A stretch of DNA of 64,000 nt from Suillus spraguei (lineage: Eukaryota; Basidiomycota; Agaricomycetes; Boletales; Suillaceae), in the NCBI GenBank assembly GCA_016800925.1, contig JABCPU010000006.1, positions 434,001 through 498,000 of the forward strand. The letters run 5' to 3'. This document shows, one piece after another, positions 47,040-58,291 of the stretch; position 1 is the first letter of the stretch, and each line of letters opens with the position of its first letter. Both the position numbers and the translations under genes were made by a program. The notes beneath the pieces are model-generated. The model ran no database searches and was not told where the DNA came from. It saw only the letters and a list, made by a program, of their open reading frames with translations.

Positions 47040-48105
47040 CATTTCCAATGCTGATACGATGTTCCGAAATGAAAGACAGGTTTGTGCACACTAATACCAT
47101 GTTGTGTCAGCTCATACCCACTGATCTCCGCAGTACAGAATGAACCAGAATATCTCGCGTCATGCGCACAATAATCGGGTGCTAACAGCGCGGAAGCTAA
47201 CCAGGAAGCGGGTAACTTGAATGTGTACACCGTCTCACGGCCACGTTCAATTAGAGACCTATTTAAAGCCCGCACGCGGTGAAGGATAACCTTGATAGAG
47301 TTTGTGGCCAATGTCAGGTGTTACAGTGAAATTCTAGAATAGTGTAGTACGATGTCAATGGCAGATCCTTCAAGCGGGCTTTGGGCCTTGTACCTTTCCT
47401 TCTATAGCTAGTACTTAATTCCCCATCTCACTTGAACATGGAATTGACTCTGAGTAGCGGGTGCCCACAGGCTGTCACAGAGGGACGAACCGATAAGTAA
47501 CTGGCGTAACCTCTGCACTAGCCGAATCGACGAAACAAGCCATGCCGCGGTAGTGTGAATATTACGTAATAGAAACTTAAGCTGTTTCAAATGAAGTTGT
47601 CAGACAAGTGTGAATGATCGACGATGGGGATCGTTGTACGAAGGTCCTACTCCTGTTCAACAACCAACGCAGAGGACATGATACTTACTGGTACCTCGGA
47701 TGTATATATTATATTGCTAGAAATATTAAGCTATTACGTATTAAATTAGAGTAATATATATAATTAACCTTGGATCAACGTGTAGTAGCGAAGTCCGCCA
47801 GTGCCGACAGTCACAGCATCGACCTTGGTTTCGCCTCTCTTCAGCGTTCAGCGTTCAGCTCTGGTTCACAACTCACAGATAATGGTTCTTCAAACTTCAG
47901 CCTTCATACCCACCCTCCACGTTTTGATGGAGTGGCGGCAAGTGACCTGCTACTATGCGAGGCTCTCTCGTTTATCTTCATGTGATAACAATGACAATGT
48001 ATGTATTTATAATACAACTTAAGCCGAACGCGGCACTCCGAGTTCTTCAGTTGCAAGTCTTCACCCATCCCTCCCAGTATCTTCGCCGTCCTCGCCTTCT
48101 TCGAC
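47040..48105. other. Spacer between DUF6533 copy 2 and ABCC copy 2
   Basis: Both ends align with unit 1 (34473-34686 and 36935-37398). The central 400 bases (about 47177-47585) have no counterpart there, the corresponding place being filled by the NACHT/transposase insertion. An AT-rich tract at about 47700-47765 may be a core promoter element. No gene is supported. Confidence 0.5.
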
Positions 48106-51100
48106 ATGTCCTCCAAACAGTCAGAAGAATTTGTCAAGGTCAAGGAAAAGGTCGAGGAGGCCAACGCAACCAACCTTAAACCTTCAAACCTTCAACTAGA
48201 TGCTGGTGATGAGTATACTAACATTCGTCAAAAGTGGTGGCAGTTCTGGTAAGTGAAGCCATTTGCAAACAATGTCCTCCTTGATCGAGCCGCGAGCAGG
48301 TTATCTAAAACCCTACCACCTCCAGCTCCCCCGTCTCTGGAGGATGCAGCAGTGAGTGAACCCCTTGCGCTGATTTTTTGGCCTAGTAACATGGTATTCT
48401 ACAGGTGACACCCTTTGCCAATGCCTCCATTTTCTCTCAGCTCACCTACTCCTGGATCACCGATATAATGGTCGGTCACTCCTGACTCCAACGTATATTG
48501 TTGTAACGCATACATCCAGGTTCTCGGATATCAGCGCACATTACAAGCATCTGATTTATACAAAATGGACCCATCCCGAGAGTCGGCCTTCCTTGCCGCT
48601 GAACTTGAAGCTGCATGGCAGCGCCGTGTTAAGGCAGCAGCCGAGTGGAATGCACGACTCGAGAGTGGAGAACTCAAGCCATCTCTCCTCAAGCGTGTAG
48701 GCTGGGCCATGCGTGCAATTTCAAGCAATGGTCAGAAACAAGGCGCTACTTGGTCCGAGCGATGTGCAGCGTTTCAAAATCATTGGCGAGAATCCGAAGG
48801 ACGGAAAGAGGCCAACCTTGCTTGGGCTTTGAATGACGTCTTTCGTGGTATGTTCTGGATTGGAGGTGTATTCAAGGCATGGGTTTTCCTCGTAAATTGA
48901 CATTGACATAATTAATGTACAACACACCACTCAGGTCTTTGGTGATACCTCACAGCTTATGGGTCCTATCGTCCTTCGGGTAAATAAAATGCGTGTTTGG
49001 TTGTGGTAACCTCTGATGTTCGTTCGCCCCTCTGCAGCAAATCATTATCTTTGCGCAGGAACGTTCCGCTGCAACTATTGCAGGAACACCTGGCCCTGAT
49101 ATCGGTCGTGGTATTGCCATGGCTGTTGGGCTTTTTCTGCTCACCGTGACAGCCAGTATCTGTACACACCAGGTATGTAAAAATGTATGAGTTAGATTTG
49201 ATTCAGCTAATATTTCTCAAGTTTTTTTGGCGTTCAATGGCAACAGGCGTATTAGTTAGAGCCGCATTGATAACATGCATTTACGAGCGTGGAGTGAATC
49301 TTACGGGCAAAGCCCGTGTCAAGCTCAACAACGCAACGCTTGTCAACCATATTTCTACCGACGTGAGCAGGATTGACGCGTGTGCGCAGTGGTTTGTGAG
49401 TTGCAAACGTAAGCATTACACACACGCTGTTGACTGACTTGTAGCCTGTCCCTCGTTACTAGCATGCAGGTCAGTATTCATGATCCCCGACATTCAGATT
49501 TAGAAATGACTTATTGTTCTCAAGCCTGGACCGCGCCTATTCAGATCATAGTTTGTTTGATTATTCTTCTAACTGAGGTTCGTTGTACGCTATGAAGAGT
49601 TCAATTCATTCTAACTGCACTTAAAAACTAGCTCGGGCCGTCTGCACTCGCCGGTTTCTCGCTATTTGTCTTCATGATTCCACTTCAACAGCAATTAATG
49701 TCACTGCAGCATCGTGTTCGCTTAGTATCGATGAAGTGGACTGATCAACGAGCCAACGTACTGCTAGAGGTACTGGGTACGTAACCTTATGGCAACTAAG
49801 ACATGCAAAGATACTGAAGAGGTGCACAGGTGCCATGCGGGTTGTCAAGTACTTTTCATACGAGGTTCCTTTCCTTCAAAGTAATCATGATGTCAAGAAA
49901 TATCAACAACGTTCTCACAAATATCTCTTAGGAATCTTTGACCTTCGAAAGAGGGAACTGCATGGTGTTCGATGGATTCTCCATCTAACTTCGGCGAAGT
50001 AAGTTCAGATATTTATAGCATAACGACACCTATTAATTCGATCTGCACAGCTTGGCACTCGCGACTTCGATGCCAGTCCTCGCTGCCACACTAGCTTTTG
50101 TTACATTTACACTTACGGCGCACGACTTCAATGTCGCCGTCATATTCAGTTCGCTGAGTTTGTTCCAGGTGAAGTCGTTTCCCGCGGCACTCATAAACAC
50201 GCACGTAATTAATAGATAAATAGCTTCTTCGCCAACCAATGATGTTCATGCCTCGTGCTTTATCAGCTATTCCCGATGCATATAGCGCGATTCAGCGGAT
50301 CACGCACGTGTTCCGCGCAGAGCTCATTTCCGGAGATACACTTGTGATCGACCAGGACCAAGAATTTGCGCTTCTGACAAAGGACGCAACATTTGAGTGG
50401 GAGTCGCATGGGAAAGAGTTTGGTGAGGCTTTCAGCTCGAAGGCCGCACGCCGCGGCGGTCCAACTAGAAAAAAGGACAGGAGCGTGAAGGAGGACACGG
50501 CGAAAGAAAAACCTGCTCCTGGAAAGGACGCGCCTCTTTTTCAGGTAAAGAATGTGACTATGAGCATCCCACGAGGTCAACTCGTCGCTGTAGTTGGGCC
50601 TGTCGGAAGCGGCAAGGTAGTCTTATTGAGTCAAATTCTTAAAGCGACTGCTGACCCACGAACAGTCCAGTTTATTGCAAGGACTGATAGGGGAGATGAG
50701 AAAGGTCTCCGGACATGTCTCGTTTGGCGGTCGCGTTGGTTATTGTCCGCAGACTGCGTGGATTCAGAATGCTACGTTGGTTAGCATGGTGTCACCCTCA
50801 CAAGGGAAAATACATCTAACATTTTACCCTAGCGTGATAATATCACTTTTGGTCGACCATTCGAGGAAGAAAGATATTGGCGGGTTATCGAGACCGCTTG
50901 TCTACTCCCAGATCTCCAACTGCTCCCAGACGGAGATCTGACTGAGGTATGTAGATGAACTCAGCTTGATAACAATGCTCATACTCTATTTTAGATTGGA
51001 GAAAAGGGAATCAATCTCAGCGGTGGCCAAAAGCAAAGAGTGAGTTCGTGGCTTGTCTCCGTCAAGATGAGCTTTATCTTCGACTCAGGTCAACATTGCT

Positions 51101-54100
51101 CGTGCCCTATACCTTGACCCTGAAATTGTTATATTTGATGACCCGCTCTCCGCAGGTGAGCCATGTGGTTTATATCATCTCTATTATACTGAAGAATGTC
51201 TTCAGTGGATGCTCACGTCGGAAATCTTTATTCCAAGATGCCATAGTGGGTGCACTGCGGAACCGTGGTATCACTGTCATTCTGGTCACACATGCAATCC
51301 ACTTCCTCTCCCAGGTAGATTACATCTACACTCTGAACAATGGAATCATCACGGAGAGCGGAACCTACGAGGAACTGATCTCTCGCGGCGGTGATTTTGC
51401 GCGTTTGGACCTAGAGTTTGGTGGTCATGCATCGGAGGGGAAAGATGAAGACCAAGCAGAGGAAGCCACTCCGCCGACAGGCATTAGCATCGAGGATGTA
51501 AAGTTGAAGTCAGAAAGAGCCAGGGAAAAGGCTACTGGCAGTGGCAAACTCGAAGGTCGCTTGATCGCCAAGGAGAAGCGGTCGACAGGCTCTGTGTCCT
51601 GGGGAGGTGCCGTCAAGTTCATCTGAGGTGTTTCTTTATACTGAAACTGTTTCAAAGTGTACTGGACCTACCTGGTTGCGGGACGCGGTTCCATAACAGG
51701 TCCCCTACTTATTGTGGCCATGCTTGCGATGCAGGGAAGCCTGATTCTGAACTCGTACACGCTAGTTTGGTGGGAGACCAAGTTAGTGTTTTTATTGACT
51801 TCTCGATTCCTTTTCTAAAATCCTGGTGCAGCAAATTCGACCGACCAAACTCGTTTTATCAGATACTATACGGCTGCCTAGGGATTTCTCAAGCGGTCTT
51901 CACATTATTTCTGTAAGTCGGTTCCTATCGCAGATGGTGGCATGCTGACTTGCTGCAGTTGTACTGGCATAGACTTCATTTCGTATTATGTCTCCCAAAG
52001 CCTGCACCACAAGTCAGTGCGCAACGTCTTTCATGCATCTATGTCCTTTTTCGACACCACAGTAAGTGATTATGTACGAAAGCGCTAAAACCAATGCTTA
52101 TTGTATTCCTTTAGCCTATGGGCCGAATCTTGAGCATTTTTGGCAAAGATATTGATGGTCAGTATCTCACCGATTGTTACTATACTATTCTTACTAAAAC
52201 TTTTTACTCAGGTATTGACAATCAACTACCACGTGAGTCGTCTGCCACTGCATAACGAAATGTTACTTATGATGGCCAAGAATCAATGAGATTGCGTACG
52301 TTATACGCACGTTTCGCTTACGGAGACTGACCAGAATCCAGTCGTCACTATGTTGTCCAGCTTGATGGGCTCTGTGATCATCGTTTCTGTCCTCGAACCA
52401 TACTTTCGTCAGTATATAGAGATTGTTGCGAGGATATGGCTCATGTATTTTTAGTTATTGCTGTGTTCTTCATCGCTATCGGTTACAGCTATTTTGCTGC
52501 CTTTTATCGAGCTAGTGCTCGTGAAGTCAAGCGCCTGGGTTTGTTGTTACATTCTGATTTGGAAAGCCTCTACTGAAATTGATCCTCAGACTCTATGCTT
52601 CGCTCTCTTCTTTATGCCCACTTTTCGGAGACCTTGACAGGACTTCCTACAATCCGAAGCTACGGAGAAATGAAGCGGTTCATTGCCGCTAATAGATACT
52701 ACGTTGATCTAGAGGATAGAGCTCTATTCATCGTAGTTACGAATCAGAGGCAAGTGATCTTATACATATCTCGGCAGTCGTTGGTTCATCACCATTCCTC
52801 AGATGGCTTGCAATAAGGTTGGATTTCATGGGAGGCATATTGGTTTTCCTTGTAGGCGTCTATTTAACGACAGATACCTCATTCTCACCCGATGCTGTGA
52901 TCTCGATAGGTTGCTCTCCTCGCAGTGGTCAACGCCTCCGGGATAAACGCCGCTCAGATAGGATTGGTACTGACGTATACCAGTGGGTCTCTAAATACCG
53001 TCACCACAGTATATACGATTGATTTTTTTGTGTCACAGCCTCACTGTCACAAATGTGTAGTCTGGTGACCAGACAAACAGCAGACGTTGAGGTGAGGCTT
53101 TCGTTACTATCTCACATTACAGGTTATTGAATGGCGGCTTGTCTCAGAATTACATGAATGCAGTGGAGCGAGGTGAGTTGTCAATTTCATGATAACTCAA
53201 TTTTCGCTTATATCTCGTAGTGGTACAGTACGTTGCAGGTGACACGATACCTCAAGAGGCTCCGTATGAGATTAAAGAACGAACGCCCCCGGCGCAATGG
53301 CCTGAACATGGTGCCGTCGAATTTAATGACATTAAAATGTCATATAGGCCGGGGCTTCCTAATGTATTGAAGGGCATCTCGATCAAGATTAAGGGAGGAG
53401 AAAAGATAGGTGTTGTTGGAAGGTGCGTTGATTTGTCGAATCTGCACATGTGTGCTAATGCGGTGCCCCTCAGGACTGGTGCTGGCAAATCTTCATTGAT
53501 GCTCGCACTATTTCGCATTGTTGAAGCGTCTGGTGGTTCAATTACTATCGATGGGTGCGTGGGTCATTGCTTCTAATGAGTATTGATTTTCACACCTTCT
53601 AGTGTCGACATATCCACAATTGGTCTTAAAGATCTGCGCTCCAAAATTTCTATTATCCCCCAAGATGTCTGTAAAGTTTCCCTGTACAACCTAATACAGG
53701 ACTGATGTACGAACTCGATAGCCCCTTCTATTTAGCGGTTAGTGTTGTAGATCTAGGTGCTCCTGTGTGAAGCGCTAAACGAAACCCAGGGACCATACGC
53801 TCCAACCTAGATCCATTCTCCCAACACAACGATGCGGAACTATGGGATGCGCTGCATCGATCTTGTCTACTTGATTCTAGCACCAACTCGAAACAGTCGT
53901 CTTCCAGTAGTGGTGTCGAAAGCGAGCAAGCTCCCACGAGTCGCTACGACCTTGACACCACCATCGAGAGCGAGGGAGCGAATCTCAGTGTTGGGGAGAG
54001 ATCTCTGCTCAGTCTGGCTCGCGCACTGGTGAAAGACTGCAAAGTCGTTGTGCTTGATGAGGCCACGTTAGTCATGTGCTCTTCTCCTGGATGCTCGATG

Positions 54101-54471
54101 TTGAATTTTTTCCAGAGCCTCTGTCGATCTCGATACTGATAGCAAGATCCAGCAAACTATCCAGACAGAATTCCGGGATCGCACACTACTTTGTATCGCC
54201 CGTGCGTTTTATCTTCTGTACTCTTGGTGCAATGCTAATGATACCTCAGACCGACTTCGTACTATCATTTCATATGACCGGATTCTGGTCCTTGATGCTG
54301 GCCTCGTTGCCGTAGGTTCATTTGAACACCTTCCAGCGGTCAATACTCACTCTATTAAAGGAATTTGATACTCCATGCAATCTTTTCAAGATAGAGAGCG
54401 GGCTTTTTCGCGGAATGTGTCAGAGGAGTAATATCTCGTTGAAAGATATAGAGACAAGTAGACAGGTTTAG
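48106..54471 (+). CDS. ABCC-family (Yor1/MRP-like) ABC transporter, copy 2
   Basis: A full-size exporter with two membrane domains and two nucleotide-binding domains and no TMD0. It starts [20 protein letters not shown], and [20 protein letters not shown] leads into membrane domain 1. Then come [72 protein letters not shown] and [23 protein letters not shown]1 has [20 protein letters not shown] (Walker A), [20 protein letters not shown] (Q-loop), [17 protein letters not shown] (signature) and [13 protein letters not shown] (Walker B). NBD2 has [40 protein letters not shown], a divergent signature [28 protein letters not shown] and [20 protein letters not shown]. It ends [11 protein letters not shown]. 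Yor1-type pumps sit in the plasma membrane and export organic anions and drugs; the substrate here is unknown. More than thirty exons join in frame, including the 7-nt one at 49463-49469. Confidence 0.88.
49463..49469 (+). other. 7-nt micro-exon in ABCC copy 2
   Basis: The exon is CATGCAG, identical to the one in copy 1, with acceptor TTACTAG before it and donor GTCAGT after it. Its conservation while the surrounding introns have diverged supports it being used. Confidence 0.75.
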
Positions 54472-54989
54472 ATGGCCAAGCATGAGGCTGATTTCTTTTT
54501 ATGATGGCAAGGCCTACCTTTATTATGTGTTGTCGTTCTTTACTTGAGAGAATACACATTTTCTATACATATTCCGAGTGGAAACAGAAGCGAACATAAA
54601 TCAACTACTGTAAACCTGACGCTTACCACCCGACCTGAAAATATGGTCGAGCTGATCACCTGTAAATTGAAGGCCGAGCACGTTAATGAATTTTCACACG
54701 TCCATCATGTGCAACAGCCATGTGTTGGTGGTTGTAATATGTTGTACTCATGGTGAACATGGCCCAGACTTGGAGCATAATTATCAGTCCTCTGTTGAAT
54801 ACCATTGACGTTTTGTAAAGCATTATAGATGTTATGTGAAGAATTATTAATTAATAGTGTTGTATACTATGTTCCGCACTGGATAGCTCATTACCGGTCA
54901 CCAGTTAGTGCACTATAGCGAAGTTTTACTCATGGTTTCTGTAAATTACTTACGTGGACGGTCACGATCATCTGCGGGACAGATCGTCG
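54472..54989. other. End of unit 2 and spacer
   Basis: It matches the unit 1 flank to about 54615, then is unique. No supported gene is present. The last 100 bases begin to resemble the middle exons of the DUF6533 gene. Confidence 0.5.
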
Positions 54990-55411
54990 AGCATTGTTTC
55001 ACGGCGTTAATCAAAACTCACATGCTTTACTTTACAAGGTGAGTGCAGGGTTTGGATTTGGTTATTTTTTCCAGCTAAAACTTGCGCACCTGTTAGCTTC
55101 AAGTTTGTCGTTATGTCTTGCTTCAATGCTGGGTATCTATCTGCATCGCTCACAGTACGTCGATCTGTCGTTTAGTCCATGTGAATGTGAGACTGTTTTC
55201 TATAGAATTCATCATCCATCGGCGCTGAGGTTTTATTATGGTGTTATTGAAATTATGTCGTTCACACAAATGTTTGTGTTGGGACCACGCCCTCATCCTT
55301 GGTGTCCGACGGTTTAACGCTAAATCTGCGGTCGGCTTCGACGCACGAACCAGCATGACCTCAATTACTTTCCAGGAACTTGCGCATGAGTCTACCGGCA
55401 GTACTGTGTAG
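54990..55411 (+). pseudogene. 3' relic of a DUF6533 gene
   Basis: It contains only the last third of the family protein: a CFTALIKTHMLYFT-type helix, then ASMLGIYLHRSQ and ALRFYYGVIEIMSFTQMFVL. An extra C in CCACGCCCTCATCC (about 55285) shifts the frame inside the GPRLIL helix. The C-terminal tail resumes in the shifted frame (TSITFQELAHESTGSTV, stop at about 55411). The 5' half, including the DUF6533 signature, is absent. It is closer to the 60.8-kb gene than to copies 1 and 2, including its 3' flank. Confidence 0.75.
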
Positions 55412-56185
55412 CAGTAGAAACAGTACGGTAGTAATCTGTGGGGAGCACGATTTTGCTTAGAGTTCCATTGTGATGCTTATTTTTTTTTATTGAAGCTGCG
55501 TTTGGGCAGATAATGATCATGTTAATCATCCACGCTTGTACTAAAGCTTAAATTATGTCGCCATGGTGTTGGACACTTGGCAAGGTATGTAGATCCGTTT
55601 CAACTACTTGACATTTGTCATATACTACGGGTACACGTACAATGGAGAGATGAAAGTTTAAGAAAGAGAAATCCCGTTGGTCAGGATGCTCATATCACGT
55701 TGACTTAGAACTTGGAAAGATTGGAGTATCGATTGCTCATGAGTTTGAATCACAAAAGCTTCATTAGGGACGGTCTGGATTTCAGAAGCAATTGAGGTCG
55801 GTGTTTGAGAGTTTCGGATTACACAAAGACCGAGGGCAGAAAAAGGTGCCAGATCTTCAGAGTGTGCAAAGATCAGTCTCAAAATGCGGTGAGGCTGAAA
55901 GAAACATGATCAGACTCAAACCAGAGCCTTTCATTCGTACTTATAATATTGTTACGAACTGGCTACACTTACAAGTCTATTTATTCCTCTCATCTCGTTA
56001 CGGTCTGCTCGTACTACGATTGTCAGATAGCCCTTCTTCATTGCTCTTCTCCAGCGCAGCCCCAGTGACATGGACACCGCGTCTTCTTCGTCTGACAAGT
56101 CGACGACGGTCCGGTGCGTGAGATTTGAGACGGTCCAGTGCGTGAGGTTTGCAGTCAGAGATTAGTCTTTCTTCGCCTGTCACCA
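55412..56185. other. Intergenic, nothing recognised
   Basis: The first 100 bases resemble the trailer after the third DUF6533 gene (62514-62600). The rest shows only short frames without similarity. Confidence 0.45.
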
Positions 56186-57510
56186 TCATCTGCAAAGTAT
56201 ACGATACCACCTTCCAAGGGGACTCATCTGTTCCATGGACCATGCCCCATCCTTGACGCTCGTAAGCCTTGGCGCCATCGCATGCAGGAACAGCGGAATT
56301 GACGTGTTCAGTTCCGGCGATGAGCGCAATGAGCCCGTGTACGCGACAGGTGAGTCCCCGATTTCTAGTTTGGTCAAGCGCGTGTTAGGTTGCAAACTAC
56401 TTCGTCATCGGGTTTCTCATCATCTCTGAGTGCGTCGACCTGCACATCCAAGCAGAGCGTAACCTCAGACAACTTGCGACAGTGCCCGACGAGGACGTTC
56501 AAAGCATACAAGGATACAGGGGTATTCCGCAACCCAAAGTCAAGAATGTGGAGATGGGGGCATGCACGAGAGAGGGCGATGATGTCGAGGTCGGTGAGTA
56601 TGATCGAAATTGTGCAACCGGGGCAGAGCATGAGGGTGCTGATGTGCGTAAGACTCGGAGGCGTGAGTAGGAGGCGAAATTCAAAAGAGGAGGGTGGGAG
56701 GCATTGATAGTCATAGTCGCATTTCTCGCTTATAATTATGTTCTCTAGCTTTGTGTTTCTGCGGATGAGAGAGGTGAGGAATTGGGACCAGGTGTTACCG
56801 GGGCTGCAACCTCCTATATTAAATGGATTGTATTGAGATTGGAGGATGTAATGGAATGATTACTGGAAGAATTGAAATCGAGGATTTGAAAGGCACGTAG
56901 GAAAGATATGAGACGGTCCAAGGTGTGATATGATCGAATAAGAGGTGCAAGTGGGTGAGTGCGACGAAGGGCTTGGGGATGTGGAGAGGTGCGGATGGAA
57001 TACTTTTGAGACCTAGCTTTAAGGTGAGGGATCGGAGAGATGGCCAGGGTGCAATGACTTTGAGCACGGTGATCGGGACATCATGCAAGTGGCAAAACAA
57101 GGAAAGCTCTGTGAGACCATTGGGATAGCTGATGAGAAGAGACTTAATTTCTGAGCAATCTTCCTCAGTCGTGAAGAGGCTGCCCTTCATTTCAAGAGCT
57201 TTGAGACGGGGTGTGGAGGTAAGGAGTGCAGGGATGATGGCTTTGCGAAATGAAGATGAAAGGTCGACGGAGAGGGTCTCAACTGTGGTAAGAAGAGTTT
57301 GAGGACTGGGATACAGGTGAGAGAAGAATCGCGCCATGTAAGGGATCGTAGGTTTGGAAAGAGTGGTGGCGCTTGCTTTTTAGCACATTCAAGTAAGGAT
57401 GTGTATGCAGTGCCATCTTGGGATGGTTGGAAGAGAATCCGTATGCGGGAAGCAAGGACAAATGGGTGGAATGTATGAGAATGTCTGGATAAAAGAATAA
57501 GAGGCCGCAA
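56186..57510 (-). pseudogene. Decayed F-box/LRR-type protein gene
   Basis: Minus-strand blocks read like the leucine-rich part of basidiomycete F-box proteins: PPLFPNLRSLTWRDSSLTCI, VETLSVDLSSSFRKAIIPAL, TPRLKALEMKGSLF, WPSLRSLTLKLGLKSI, LTHLHLLFDHITPW, LIALSRACPHLHILDFGLRN-like and LTKLEIGDSP. They lie in different frames. Near 57290 the frame changes within LKLFLPQ/VETLSVDL with no splice site, and again near 56380 at a NLTR/LTKLEI overlap. No N-terminal F-box is seen upstream. I read this as a 5'-truncated relic with indels. An intron-rich functional gene is a less likely alternative. Confidence 0.6.
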
Positions 57511-57949
57511 GTTTCTCAGATTAGAATACAGAACGATGAGTGCTAGATCGCGAAATCCACACAGGTCAGTGCAAGTCGGAATAAGGAACGTCGATCTTGA
57601 GTTTCCGGTGGTGGTATTAAATCAGGTAATTTATGCGTGCAGAAACGTCGTCCGTTACCATCGAACACAAAATAAAAGACCACTTCCAGGATCCCGCTTA
57701 TGCAAAGACACTAGTGTCGGAGGACACTACAGTTGCACTACAGCCGAATAAGGAAGCCTTTGCTTACTAACCCTGCTCAACTTGCTATACCCAAGGTCTA
57801 GTCGTCCCATTGCACATAACACTGAGCTCCTGTCAACCATGATAGCCTTGCTTAGGAGGAATGCTCAAACCAAGGCCTGATGTACAAAAAATGCAGTGGT
57901 CCCAGTGTCATTATTGGTGTCATTCACTTCATAACTCGAATGTGGTTTT
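57511..57949. other. Intergenic, nothing recognised
   Basis: A 439-base spacer between the F-box/LRR relic and the next DUF6533 relic. There is no supported frame. Confidence 0.4.
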
Positions 57950-58291
57950 TTTTCGTGCTGAAGGTGTGCGCGTGCTCCGCCACCTTTTTTTTTGCCTTTC
58001 AGCTTGTTCATGAGTCAATGACTCTTTGATTATTGTATGTCGATCTATCAGATCTGCATATGACCAATACTCACTGTTTCCACATAACGTATCGTCCATG
58101 GATATATTTTTGCTGTCCTCAAACTCTTCTGGAACTTGCAGTTGTTTTTGTTGGGTTCACACCTCATCCTTAGCATTTGAGAATATCATAATAAGCTCAT
58201 AGCCCACTCTGATGGAGAAACTTACGTATCTGCGATTTCCTTCCAGGAACGCGTCCACGTGTTAAGCCGGTTAACTGACAGTGATACGTAG
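57950..58291 (+). pseudogene. Second, more decayed 3' relic of a DUF6533 gene
   Basis: The last exon region is recognisable: LQLFLLGSHLILSI, then a TGA where relatives have CGA (Arg), then EYHNKLIAHSDGETYVSAIS, FQERVHVLSRLTDSDT and a stop at about 58291. Upstream helices are only faintly visible. The in-frame stop and missing 5' part make it a relic. Confidence 0.68.

Larger units (their letters stand above)
44708..54615 (+). repeat. Duplicated unit 2: DUF6533 gene plus ABCC transporter gene
   Basis: This is the direct tandem partner of 32205-43885. It lacks the 2.2-kb extra DNA and has about 1.07 kb between the two genes. Both its genes appear intact by eye. The ends are where visible similarity to unit 1 stops. 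Confidence 0.88.
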
